From Ophioceras dolichostomum (Eukaryota > Ascomycota > Sordariomycetes > Magnaporthales > Ophioceraceae): DNA of 64,000 nucleotides. Each line of letters starts with the position of its first letter. Position 1 is the stretch's first letter. Positions 20,038 to 31,035 of the stretch are shown here, in pieces. The position numbers and the translations under genes were made by a program. The notes under the pieces are model-generated. The model did not search any database, was not told where the DNA came from, and worked only from the letters and a program-made list of their open reading frames with translations. The DNA lies in contig PYST01000176.1 in NCBI GenBank assembly GCA_003049485.1, forward strand, positions 1 through 64,000, read 5' to 3'.

Positions 20038-22574
20038 TCACTTCGGCTTCCCTCTCCCATCATAGACAGTAGGCAAATTCCTCGGTGGTGAAGCAACCGA
20101 TTCATCAGAATACGTCCTTGTCAACATCGTGGCCGACCTCTTCTCCCTCTCCATCATCCCCCACCACTCCACCCCCGACTTCGCATCCTCACTCCCCCCG
20201 TTCTTATTCTCCCCAGCAGCCGCCTCCTCATTCTCAGCCACAACAACAGCAACAGCAGCCTTCCCCGTACTCTCCTTCGTATCAACCTCCTTCAGCCTCT
20301 TTTCTCCCCACCCACTCGCAGTCGTATCGAACGTCCCGAACCTTCCCCTCCCTGCAGACAAGCCCAACCCCACATACGACCTCTGATACCCGAACAGATC
20401 CCCCCTGCTCTGCTGCAGCCTCGGGTGCCCCGTGATCGAGAGGTCCAGCCCGGCCAGCAGGTCCCCGCCCCGCGTCGTGACCGGCACGAAGTCTAGCCCG
20501 CGGTCCCACTGGCCGCTGCCGACCTCCTCGTGCGCGAGGCGCTGCAGCTGCAGCGTGCCGTTGGAGCTCCACTCGATCAGCTGGTACTCGCCGCGCCCCG
20601 TGCGGCGGTGGAGCCAGACCAGGATAGGGTCGAGGACCCATGAGATTAGGGCGATGAGGATGCCTGTGAGGAGGATGGTGTAGATACCGAAGAGGGAGAA
20701 GGATGCGTATTCTTTTGTTTTAATTTTCTGTTTTGGGGGTTTAGGGGAGGTTAGTCAGCGTCGGTCGGCCTGGGCGCTATTCAGAGAGAGGCGTTGTTGA
20801 ACCTCGTGACCTGGTCGTGTAGGGAGGCCCCCCTCTGAAAGGGGATGAACTGGGGAAAGGAAGGAATAGTACTAACCTGACTCCCACAAATCGCCCTCTC
20901 CTGCTCCGTCCCCGGCTCCTGAAACCAAAGATACATCCCCCTGCTCATCGGCCCCGCCGCGCCCTGCACGAACAGGCTCTGGTAAACCGCCAGCTCCGTG
21001 TCCTGCCAGTGCCTCACGTCCAGCTGCCACTGGTTGTCCGGCAGGGGGCCCTGGCTGCCGAACGACAGGCCCGACCGCGACAGGAGCGACCTCGACCCCA
21101 ACGTGGCCGGCACGTACTCGAGCGGGATCGTGCGGCCCCACACCTGGCGGTACGTCCACTCCCACGCCTTCAGGGCGTCGTCCGTGGGGAACACGCGCCG
21201 GAGCGCGGGCGAGTCGTAGATGTCGAAGTGGCCCGTCAGGGGCGTGCATGTGTCTCCGGCGGAGTTGCAGAACTGCACCTGTCGTCTGCAGCCGAGGGGG
21301 GACGCGGGCTCGTCGGCGGCGTAGGTGCCGTGCGTCTGGCCGGAGAGCTGCGAGATGTTGGTCGCGGCGATGTGGCCGACGGGCGTGGTGGCGCGGTACC
21401 ACGGGTCGGTCACGGGCGCGGAGTACTGGATATCGTTGGCGGAGAGGAAGACGAGGATGACGTCTGCGTCCATGGGCTCGTTGGGCGGCTGCAGGAGCGG
21501 GATGGGCACGAAGTCGGACTGCTCGGGCTCGAGGGTGCCGTTGATGGTCGAGGCGGTGAGGACGCGCATGCTGTAATCCGGGTAGGCGGTCCAGATGCCC
21601 TTGGGAGGGCGGTCTGAGACCCGGTCGTTGGAGTACTGGTACGTGATGTTGGAGCCGCCGTCGACATTGAGGTCGCCGTAGTGGTAGCGCGTGTAGGAGC
21701 GCTCGGCCGAGGAGTTGAAGACGGACGTGAAGCCTTCGGTCTTGAGGGGCGCGCAGCTCAGGACCTGCCGGAAGGAGAAGCGGTTTTCGGGCGGGTCGTT
21801 GAGGCCGAAGTGGGAGTGGGAGTCGACGAGGCCCGTGTCGACGACGAGGTTGCCCGTCGGGCTGCGGCAGATGGCGTCGCCGCCCTTGAACGGACATGGC
21901 GCGTCGGCGTTGACGGTCGTGGGAATGTGGCGCTCGACGAAGGTGGCGCAGTCTAGCACTCCGGAGCCCTTGGACTTCTTCGACGCGTCGCCGGAGGACG
22001 CGGTCTGGTAGCACTGCTGGGCGTAGTTGGCGGCTGATGAGAGCTGGTCGGAGAAGTCGGTGAAGAGGTAGAGATACACGTCGGTCATGTTGAAGTGCTT
22101 GCTCGCATTGAGCCACCCGCAGCCCAGACCCGACAGGAGAACCTCGTTCTCGATATCGGAGAGCGAGATGTGCGAGGAAAAACCGCTGGCTACCACCCAA
22201 GCGCCCAACATGGCTGTCGACAGGGTGATGAGCGGGAGCGTCCGCCGCCAGAGCTGACGAGCGCGGCCGCGCCAGGCCCAAGCCAGCATGAGGAGGTCGT
22301 ACGCGCCGGCCTCTGGGCTTGTCGAGTTGCGCAGCACAGCCTGGCGCTGGTGGTGGAGAGCGTCGCGAGGGTGCGGCGTCGAGAAGCTGCGGTGTAGCAG
22401 GAGGCAGATGATGCGCCAGAAGCGCGTTCCTACATAGGTGACGAAGAAGGCAGCGAAGGCGATGGCTAAGTTGGCATCGCGTCGGGTGAGTGTCAGTGTT
22501 GCCCCGAAGATGGGGCCGCGGGACCAGTTGGTCCATGTGCCGAGGTGGACAGGAAAGAGGCTAGAGTCCGACAT
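20038..22574 (-). CDS. Multi-pass membrane protein, function unknown
   Basis: Two exons (22574-20877 and 20727-20038) splice at phase 0 (GTTAGT donor, GACTAAC branch, AACAG acceptor) to give 795 residues. Hydrophobic segments occur at about 27-50 (IAFAAFFVTYVGTRFW), 120-143 (LPLITLSTAMLGAWVVASGF) and 572-598 (GIYTILLTGILIALISWVL). Between the second and third lies a large domain of over 400 residues with many N-glycosylation sites (NMT, NSS, NIT, NIS) and spaced Cys, probably luminal or extracellular. The tail after the last segment is hydrophilic, Gly/Glu-rich and probably cytosolic. The ATG at 22574 (MSDSSLFPVHLGTW) is the first in frame. The architecture matches lineage-specific membrane proteins common in filamentous ascomycetes, but no function can be assigned. 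Confidence 0.75.
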
Positions 22575-24802
22575 GGTTGACGATGTGGTAGCGATCAAAG
22601 CACGAAGACGAGTCTGATGGGTAAGGAGCGTTGAGGGAAGACTTTGCTAAGGTCTTGTTTCGACGATGCTAGCTCGTCATCGGCACGGCCGAGATTCGGT
22701 GGTGAAGCACACCGACGGGGAGCTGATGCTCATGGCTCACGGATAGAGAAGGCCTGATCAATACTCGAGGGCTTCCATGCGGTATCTTATAGATACATTG
22801 CGATCTAGCCACCCTCATCTTGGCTAGAAGAGCTGAGGCTCCTCGGGCCCGAGTCGAGATATTTGGGATTGTGGTCAATGTCTTCGCAACCTCATCTGAT
22901 GGTGGCACTGCCTGAACCGCATAAGCCTAAGCGCAAGGAAGGATTCTCTGGGCGGGAAAGCGTGGGAGATGTCTGGGCGTGGCGTGCCTTCTCTTAGTCA
23001 AGCCTGTCCGGTGATAGAGCGGCAGGCAACTATAGGGGCTGGATCACACCGTGCTCGCAAATTCGGTGCAGCAAGCTTAACAGGCCCCGATATCATGGCG
23101 AGGTTCGTGTCGAAGGATTCTCCCGACCTCGCTGCCGCGTCCCAAAGTTTGGCGCGGCTAAATTAACCAAGCGATAATCCTCAACTCAGCTCGATTTACA
23201 GGACGTGGGTGCATTCGCTCAGTACAGCGCATCGCTCTGTTTGCAGGATGGGACGGCAGGCGGGCAGGCAGGCAGGCAGACGTCGTCTCAGCAGCACTAT
23301 CAGGAGAAAGCCGTGACCTGGCCTGTCCGTCCAATGGCGAGAAGAATCCTAAACAAACGTGGCGCGGCGGCATGAAGTCTAGGTAGGTAGTCAGCGGGAG
23401 AGTTGTACTAGGGGGCAGAACCAGAGAACGCACGCCCATGGCACGTCAAACTTGTTCATGCCCTGTCTGCACTCTCTCCGCCAATCTGGTCCGGCATATC
23501 CACAGAATCTGCTCGCCTGGCCTGCCGTACGGTACAGAACACCGCAGGCTCCATATCGCCTAAATATGCAGCCCTACGGCGCAAGAACCCGCGTCGTACC
23601 GTCGGTGCCGGTGCTTCGTGAAAAATACTGAGATAACGAGGTTAGGAGTGAGGGCCCTGGGCGAACGGCGGTGCCGAATGCTCGAATCTTGGCAACAGTT
23701 TGAGACGGCAGGGAAGGAAGAGGATATGCGGATAGGGTGATGATCATCAAAATTTCCGAGGCGAAGGCCAGGTGCTGACAGAATCCCAAACCCCCAAAAT
23801 CTGGCGAGGAAGTCAACAGTGCAGCAATACTGGACACAATAGCACGTATCATTGATCGATGTCGGGCTATGAGAAGTCGGGGTAGCTACCGGCACCTGCG
23901 CATGTGGAAGCAGCGAGGCTCCCGCCATGCCGCAGGCGGGAAGTCAACAAAAGCAACGCGTCCAAGAGCTCAAGCTGCCACATCGAAATTCTACTGCCGA
24001 TAACACAGAAGAGCAAGCTGCACAAGCCTTGTGAGTTTCCATCCACCACGTGGAAAGACGCTTGTCAGTTCTCGCTGAAAGTTGGGATCGGGGAAGCGGA
24101 ATTTTGGAGTGCAGAAACTCAACACATTGAGAAGCCCTTGTCATCAGCGAGCGGCCCCTGAATCCCACAGGTGGCACAGCACGATGCGGGCCACGGCCAA
24201 ACCAATCCTCACGCCTCGAACGACCAGCCGGGAACTGCGCCTCACCGTCGCAGTCTTCTAGAATTCAAGCTTGCTTTGTTCGATTGTCATCGGCAGTTCG
24301 ACTTCTTTCATGACATTCAGAAGCTCTAGACACGCCTACCTAGTACCTGCCTGTTGCCTCAAGCGGCGGGATGTTCGGAGACACACACGTTTTCTACAAG
24401 TACCTCAACCCCAACAACACTGCCGTCGCCGCTGCAGATCACGCCAACTCCCCCTCACCCGCCGAGGAACAAACGGGATATCAAGACCTACGGTTAGTAT
24501 CACTAGAAGGGACAGAAGAGATTTGGTCGGAATGCATCAGCGTTATCATGCCCGACGGCGATATGCTCTCAATAACATTGGATGCTATATGTTTTTCCAA
24601 AATTTATCCCCCTTTTCTCTTGTCATCCCCATGGAAGCGTTCATTTCCAAAATTTTCCCGAACCTCGTTAGCGGCCAGACTCAGCATTCATGCATCGATG
24701 CGGACAAACCCGAATGCCACCCAGCCGCCCACCCATCCATCCAAACCACAACCCTCAGCATCGCATCAACAGACAGCATCATCAACTCTGTGACAACCCT
24801 AT
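22575..24802. other. Intergenic region
   Basis: About 2.2 kb without a supported gene. A GGCA microsatellite lies near 23254. An open frame around 24371-24793 begins with protein-like sequence (MFGDTHVFYKYLNPNN) for about 70 residues but has no homology I recognise and runs into repetitive sequence near the fasciclin gene's 3' end. Confidence 0.4.
23254..23280. repeat. GGCA tetranucleotide microsatellite
   Basis: About six imperfect tandem copies of GGCA/GGCG are seen (ggcaggcgggcaggcaggca and onward). It lies in an intergenic region with no associated gene. Confidence 0.7.
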
Positions 24803-26402
24803 TTACAAATCCCCACGGTCATCATCATCATCAACACCACCATCGTCAGAACCATCCACATACCCTTCCAGCCTCTCCTTCAACTCCTCAACCCCAATCT
24901 CCCCGTCCACAACCTCCCCAACCTCGCCCTTCTTCCCATGCTTATGCGGCGGGATCAACACCCTCCCCACAACCTGTATGACCCCGTTCTTCGCGATCCC
25001 GTCCTGCAGCACGACAGGCACGTACCCGTTCAGCTTGACGCTGATCCAGCCTCCCCACCTCACAACATCCACCGCGACCGCCTTGTCGTCCAGCAGCGTC
25101 GCCAAATCAATATGGTACCGCTGCGTGCCCATCGCCGTGGTCGTCACCTGCGCCGCGACGTTGTTCCCAACACCAAACTCCTCCTCGTCCTCCTTTTTAG
25201 CGCCGTAGTATGCGTCGCTGTACAGCGTCTGGTTGGCGACGATGTGGTATTTGAGGATCGCCTTGAGGTACTTCTTGCCGAGCTCGGTGTTGAACAGGAA
25301 CGCGTTCGCCTTAGGGCCGAGGCGGGCAAAGGCCGCGTTGGTGGGCGCGAAGACGGTGGATCCGCGGAGGGGCACGCCGTGGATGTAGGAGACGAAGTCG
25401 GTCTTCTCGAAGGCGAGGAGGAGTGTGGAGAAGCGCTGGGGGAAGAGCGAGATGATCCTGCCGGCGGACGGGGGTGGGATGAGGACGCGGTTCACGCCGT
25501 GGATCACACCGTTGGTGGCGCCCTGTTTTTGGGTGTGTGGGGGAGGTGGTAACACTCGTCAGTTCGGGGTCGTCACAAGGCGATAGACAAGACGGGACGT
25601 GGTAGGCAGGTAGGTTCGAGTAGCTTACAATATTCGCGGCGATGACCTTGCTGTAGAAGTTCACCCTAACCCCGCGCAGGCCGACACGCACGCGCAGACG
25701 CTGCGCATGGTCGCCGAGCCACGGCTCCTGCAGGGTCGTGGGCAGGGTGTGCCGGTGGATGATGCGGCGGACCGTGTTGGTGCCCGGCACGACGTGGTAC
25801 TTGAGCAGCTTCTTGACGAACTCCTTCGGTGGCTTCTTATGGTCTCCTCCCTTGCCGCCGTGCGGAGGCTTGAAGGCGTCGTCTAACGGGGCGAAGAGCG
25901 TGTAGTTGGCGCTGGTGCCGTTCAGCGTGGCGACCAGGTCGTCGTACTCGCCCACAAGCTCGGCGAGCTTTTTGGTGAAGTTGCTCTTCGAGATGAGCTC
26001 CCAGATTGTCAGCGTCGGCTGGTGCGGCTTCTTGCCGTGGCGGCCTCGGTGTCCGCGCTTAGGTCGGTCGAGGGCGTCGTCGATGTCGTCGAAGGCATTG
26101 CGTTCGTCGTCGAGGGAGTCGTCCTCGTCGTCGACATCCTCGAGCTTCATCTCCTCCTCGATCAAGTGCTCGATCCGGTGCTTGCCGGTCGAAATGGCAT
26201 CCTGAACGCCGTGGGAGACGAAATCATACGCGTCCTCGGCGGCGGACAGGACCGTCTCCTTGGACGGGACGTGGTCCCACCATTCCGCGACCTTGTCGTG
26301 GCCCTCCCTGACCCGGACCTCCAGGTCGTTGAAAATGTTGGCCTCCGGTAGGACGAAGGCGGCCGCGACGGCCGCCAACGGAAGTGTTGCAGCGATCTTC
26401 AT
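24803..26402 (-). CDS. Two-domain fasciclin (FAS1) secreted protein
   Basis: Two exons (26402-25629, 25522-24803) splice at phase 0 (GTAAGC donor, AACAG acceptor) to give 497 residues. The start MKIAATLPLAAVAAAFVLP is a signal peptide. A charged, Asp/Glu-rich linker follows (about 80-130). FAS1 domain 1 (about 135-295) shows TIWELISKSNFTKKLAEL, NYTLFAPLDDAF, and LLKYHVVPG, followed after the splice by NGVIHGVNRVLIPP. FAS1 domain 2 (about 300-460) shows STVFAPTNAAFARL, ILKYHIVANQTLYSD, and GVIQVVGRVLIPP. These are the H1 and H2 motifs of fasciclin domains, which mediate adhesion at cell surfaces or in walls. The tail is very acidic. No GPI-type hydrophobic C-terminus is seen, so the protein is probably released or wall-associated. 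Confidence 0.9.
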
Positions 26403-28670
26403 TCTCGATATTCTCTTGTGCGGCAGAAGTAAACTATACTACTGCTGATGGTTCAATTCGTAGTAGCAAAGAAGCTGAATGAAACTCGTGGAGAGGCAAC
26501 CGTCCCGAATAAGAAGGCCCCTTGGTCACCGTGCAGTAGCTTGCCGGGCTGCTCGGAAGCCGAAAGTGAGGGGCGATCTTTAGTAGCACCAACAGTGCGG
26601 GCTCAGACGGGAGGTAAAGCTGACGTCAATTGGTCCCAACGTGAAACTGAAAGTCTCCGGATCGCTCCAGCGCTCCTGCGGGGATACAGCGAGTTGGCTC
26701 CCCGAAGGCAACAACCGTTCTACGTGCGCTGCACTTGCGCAGGGTCTAGTAACGGCAGAGACGAGCTGAGAGGCGAGTTAGGACCAAGAAAGAGACAGTT
26801 CAAGAGAGTCGAGCGGCTTTTCGCTCTGGACGTAGTTCATAACTAGCATTCTTCATCCAATGTTACTGTGCGCAGCACAGGAGCACAGGAGCGCAGGAGC
26901 CCTAACAGGCGCTGGTACCCTCCCTAGCGCCGACGAACGCGGACTGCTCGTTGCGCCGTCTGACCGACAGCATAGCACAGGGAGTCGTCGTCAGCTCATG
27001 TCGATGTCAGGCATGTCCTGACGCCATCCAGGCGTCAAGCATAACGCCTTTTCCAGTTCATGATTGGAAGAAGCTACGGGGTACGATTGAATGGGTCGGA
27101 GCTACCCCTCATCCCGACGCCCCCGACCCCAAGTGTCCTTGCCCCTCAAGCTCAATGCCCTCCCGCCTTCCCGCTTCGTTGTGCTCACTCGGGAGAGAAA
27201 TACGAAAAAGAAGAAATTGAGCTCCTAATAACCGTGAGACCTTGCGTGAAACGAACATCCAGAGGCCGTTTGAAAAGTTTCGATGGGAATAAAAGAGCAG
27301 ACGAATCTGGGCGGGTCTTCCTCCCCAGCGCGAGCCGGCACACTGGGACCAGAGACAGGGCGGCCGGGTGTCAAAGGAACTTTCCTATGGAGGTCGTGGG
27401 GAAACAAATGGATTGCGCAATCGCCTTGAAGAGACTCAGCGGCGACCGGAATTCGCGGGAGCCAGATCGGAATTCCGGTCAGTGATGCCCGCTTTTGGGA
27501 CTATATGTTGAAGTAGGCAGGGAGAAGTGATGTGGTGAGTATCGACCCCGCGTTTTGGCCAGAAGCAACCTGTAAACGGTGCACGTGGTGTGGTACGGAA
27601 TATGTCCCAAGCATTCTTCCAGCGCCAGGTCAATCGTTCGAGTTTCCGTATTGGCAGAATGTGTGTTGCTACAAACAATGTTACAAGTACAGTCCCTCAG
27701 TTCCGGCTTTAGGATTCCTCCCCGTTTTTGCTCCTGCTTCCCGTACTCATCCCCACTCCCGCCTACCTTAGAGGCGACTACAGGTCGTGTGGCTGAAGGC
27801 CGGAGGAGTCAGACGGTGCTGGACCTCGACGACCGACATCTGACCCAGGGTGGACGCCCGGGCCGTTGAGTCAAACGACCGGCGCGGGTCTCGCTCGCGG
27901 CGGCCCATGACCCGTTTCTTGGCCCGCTTGGCGGGAGAGAGGGTTGAGAGGGAGAAATGTCGACTGTGGACGGGCGATGCTTGTTGGTGCGTGTGATTTG
28001 AACTGTGATGGGAGCGAGGTAGACTGAGATGACCTACTTGGGAGCCATTGCAATGATTCGGGTGTCTTGAACTTTGAGTATAGAGAGTTCGAGCCGATTG
28101 TTTGTCTGAAGTATTGCTGCTGTCCATGGGGGTGGTTGATGATTGTGGGTTGGCTGATGATTGAGCGACTGAAAGGTCTAGAGGTAACCTGAAGCCACCA
28201 CGGCTTCTTTTTCTGCTCTGAGCTTCCGATGACCAATCCCAGACAGCAATATTCAAGCGAAGGGCGCGGGACGTATGTCTATCCCGTCACGATGAACGGC
28301 GAAAATGATAGCTATCAAAGCCCGTTAATTTCTTGGGACGGGATGTGTCCATTGCTGATACCATTGTGTCTTGCTTCTCTCCCCAGCGAAGGCTGCGCAT
28401 CAATGAAGACCTTCAATCGATCAGAAGGGCATTGTGCAGGGGAGGCGTCAGGAGGCGTCGATCTGCCACATCATGACGTGCCTACCATACAAAAGACGAT
28501 GGACACCCAGATCCAACGTGCCTGGCAGATGGCCCACCGCCCATCTCATTGTCATGTTAGCCCAGCCCAGAATCCATTGCTGGACAAGTGACTGAAAATC
28601 AAAAAGGAGCTGGAGAAACGGGAGAAACGGAAGACAGGCAAAATGGTGGAAAGGAGAGAGGCAAAAAGTG
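26403..28670. other. Intergenic region
   Basis: About 2.3 kb with no supported gene. Open frames here on both strands overlap each other and have no protein-like composition. The fasciclin promoter should lie at 26403-26900. Confidence 0.45.
28663..28667 (-). terminator. Pol III terminator of tRNA-Gly
   Basis: Five consecutive T on the minus strand, three bases beyond the tRNA 3' end, match a minimal RNA polymerase III terminator. Confidence 0.6.
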
Positions 28671-28741
28671 TGCGTGTGCCCGGACTCGAACCGGGAGCCC
28701 ATCGATGGCAACGATGGATTTTACCCTTAAACCACACACGC
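28671..28741 (-). tRNA. tRNA-Gly (GCC)
   Basis: The minus strand folds as a 71-nt cloverleaf: the acceptor stem GCGTGTG pairs with CACACGC and the discriminator is A. The A-box region (TGGTTTAAGGG) and the B-box (GGTTCGAGTCC) are present. The anticodon stem CATCG/CGATG encloses loop TTGCCAT with anticodon GCC, which decodes glycine GGC. No intron is present. Confidence 0.95.
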
Positions 28742-29204
28742 TTTTCTCGTGCTTTGTTGGGATCCACAGCGCAGTAGCCGCTTATAAGAGGAATGATATT
28801 GGTAACATGTTAGCCATGCAGGCCAATCCCTGTCATCACTCCCGCTCTCCGGCATTAGGGGTGGTACATGTAGCAGCAATCTCGTCTCTTTGGTACCCCG
28901 CCAGGGAGCTAACGGCTAGTGCAGCTTTCAATTGTACTGGGCCCCTGGCAGCACGGTTGAACAAACCAGGGGGGTTTGTACGACATCACCAGGGCGATAT
29001 ACAACTACAGAATACAAAGATTGAATGGAATCAAATAGATATATACAGAACGCTCTATTCTGCACATCGATATATATTTAGACTGCACGTTGGTAGTGTG
29101 CATGCACGCAGATTATGGTGGTCCCCTCCATCCTCTCTTGGCTCTCCTCCTCATCTTCGAACAGCGCCCGCAGCCTGTGGGCTCGAGAGAGTGTAATCCG
29201 GTGT

Positions 29205-29618
29205 CTAATATGGCGCGTTCCCGGGATAATAATAGTTGCTGCCCTGCTGTGTCCTGTTCTGCTGCGTCCTCATATATGGATTTACCCCGTCCGGTAGTGG
29301 CGAACCCTGCTGTCGTCCCGGTGGCGGTGCCTGTCCGCCCTGTGCAGGAACCGACTCAGTGGAAGATGCGGCTTCGCGTTTCGGTTCCATCCCGGCCTCT
29401 CCCCCACCAGCGGTCTTCTTGTTGGATTTGCCCTGCCGCCACTTGATAATCAGAGAAACGATGAGGACGAGGACAATCAGTCCCGCGATGGCGCCGAAGA
29501 TGGCCCAGAACATGGGCGTGTTCTGGCCATTAGTGTTGTGAGTGCCGTAGTAGTACCGCGTGCGCCGCGCCTCGAGCGTGCTGGCGTGGTACAGCACTTG
29601 TGGAATTGGGACGATCAT
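29205..29618 (-). CDS. Small single-pass membrane protein
   Basis: A single frame from ATG at 29618 encodes 137 residues. A hydrophobic segment FWAIFGAIAGLIVLVLIVSLII (about 40-61) follows an N-terminal 38 residues containing RRTRYYYG. It is followed by a basic stop-transfer KWRQGKSNKK and a Gly/Pro/Gln-rich tail ending NYYYPGNAPY. Without a signal peptide it is probably a type III membrane protein with a cytosolic tail. The family is unknown. The frame is open upstream but lacks an ATG there. Confidence 0.6.
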   Translation of the reverse strand: MIVPIPQVLYHASTLEARRTRYYYGTHNTNGQNTPMFWAIFGAIAGLIVLVLIVSLIIKWRQGKSNKKTAGGGEAGMEPKREAASSTESVPAQGGQAPPPGRQQGSPLPDGVNPYMRTQQNRTQQGSNYYYPGNAPY

Positions 29619-31035
29619 TTTGATCCCGTCGAATGGGTGGTATAGAGACCCGGTAAAACTGATCCGGGAAAGCAAAAAAGAGCGGGTGTAAGGCAGAAAA
29701 GACCCCTTACGAGAGTGCTACAGAAGAAATGGGTGGACACAGACTTCCTGACGATGGTGGCGATGGTTCGGCTAATGAATGAATGGATGGGCTTCTCCGC
29801 ATGATGAATTGACGACTGAGTGGACTTCCGGGGGACTCAATACACCATCAAAACGATCCGTGGCGAGCCCTTTCGGATGGCTTTATAATATGTCAAACAA
29901 GCCATCATGCAATTTACACCTGCCAGAAGGTGATACCTGACTTTTATCGCGACCATGCTTGGCCTCAACTGTCCAGACCATTGCTGCTATCCAACCATTC
30001 TTGGTGTTCATGGGTTGCTTGTTGGAGTCACTGAGCACCAGACGGCCCAAGACCTTCGGGGGATGTGGTCGCGGCCGGCATGCTAAACGAAGAGGGGAAG
30101 AGAAAGCCGGGCCGCTGGACAGTGGCCTCATTGTCCCCGGAAAACTGGGTTTTAGGGGGTGAGAGTCGTCGCGTTGAGTGCTGCAGTCACACAACGAGCA
30201 GACGGGTCCAGCGGGAAACCTCCTCCAATTTTATTTCGCTGTCACTGAGCCCACGCTTCCAGAACTCCCATCAGCATCTCGAGTTTCGAACGACGACCGA
30301 CGACCTGGACTTCCTTCTCGAATTCTGCTTCGAAGTCGGAATTCGTTCGCAACAGTCGGTACTAGCCGCCCCAGCTATTCTTATCCCCGAAAAAGCAACA
30401 CAAATGCCTCATCAGCTCATAGATTCGCCAGGTCGAACACCAGATTCCCTCCTAGTTGATCGGGAGATGCCTACCAATCCAGGCATCAATGCTCCGCCCG
30501 CGCCGACGGCCTCGTAGGTCGGCCGCCTACCAAACCGACAGACAGGCGACGTGACTCTTGCTCCAGCCCAGAATCGCCGACGCGGCCGAACCGAACGCCT
30601 GCCGAGGCCAAACCCTTGACCATGGAGCGTGGGGTAGTCAACAAAGGACCGAAGTGGAATCGAGCTAAAAGATCCAAGCAACGATGCACCGCAGCATCTG
30701 GATGTCTCGGCTTCAGCCGCACATCCCCCGTCTTTACCCTGCTGCATTTGGCAGTTTTGAAGCGCCCATGATGTACACTAAAATCTTGGCTTGGCTCCCA
30801 CGCCACGTTTACCCGTTGAGGCCGCCGGATCGTCTACACCTATTTAATCCGTCTCGTGCCCCGAAAAAGCCGGCAGTCATCATCATCGTCGTCGTCGTCA
30901 GCCTCTTGGTCTCCTCGATCGTTGGCATTCGCTCACAGTTAAATTCCTTGCGGGTCGTCTGAGGAATTACTCACCCATTCGCGACTGACGTGACTGGACT
31001 GAGCCGATCTTTAGAGGTGTGTTCCGACCGAAAAG
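29619..31035. other. Intergenic region and receptor promoter
   Basis: About 1.4 kb with no gene supported. A CATCATCATCGTCGTCGTCG microsatellite lies at about 30878-30900. The last 400 bp should contain the promoter and leader of the receptor gene starting at 31036. Confidence 0.45.

Noticed and set aside
24371..24793. A 140-codon plus-strand frame near the fasciclin gene's 3' end
   Set aside because: The first 70 residues look plausible, but the rest is repetitive and it has no splice or homology support. Left uncalled.
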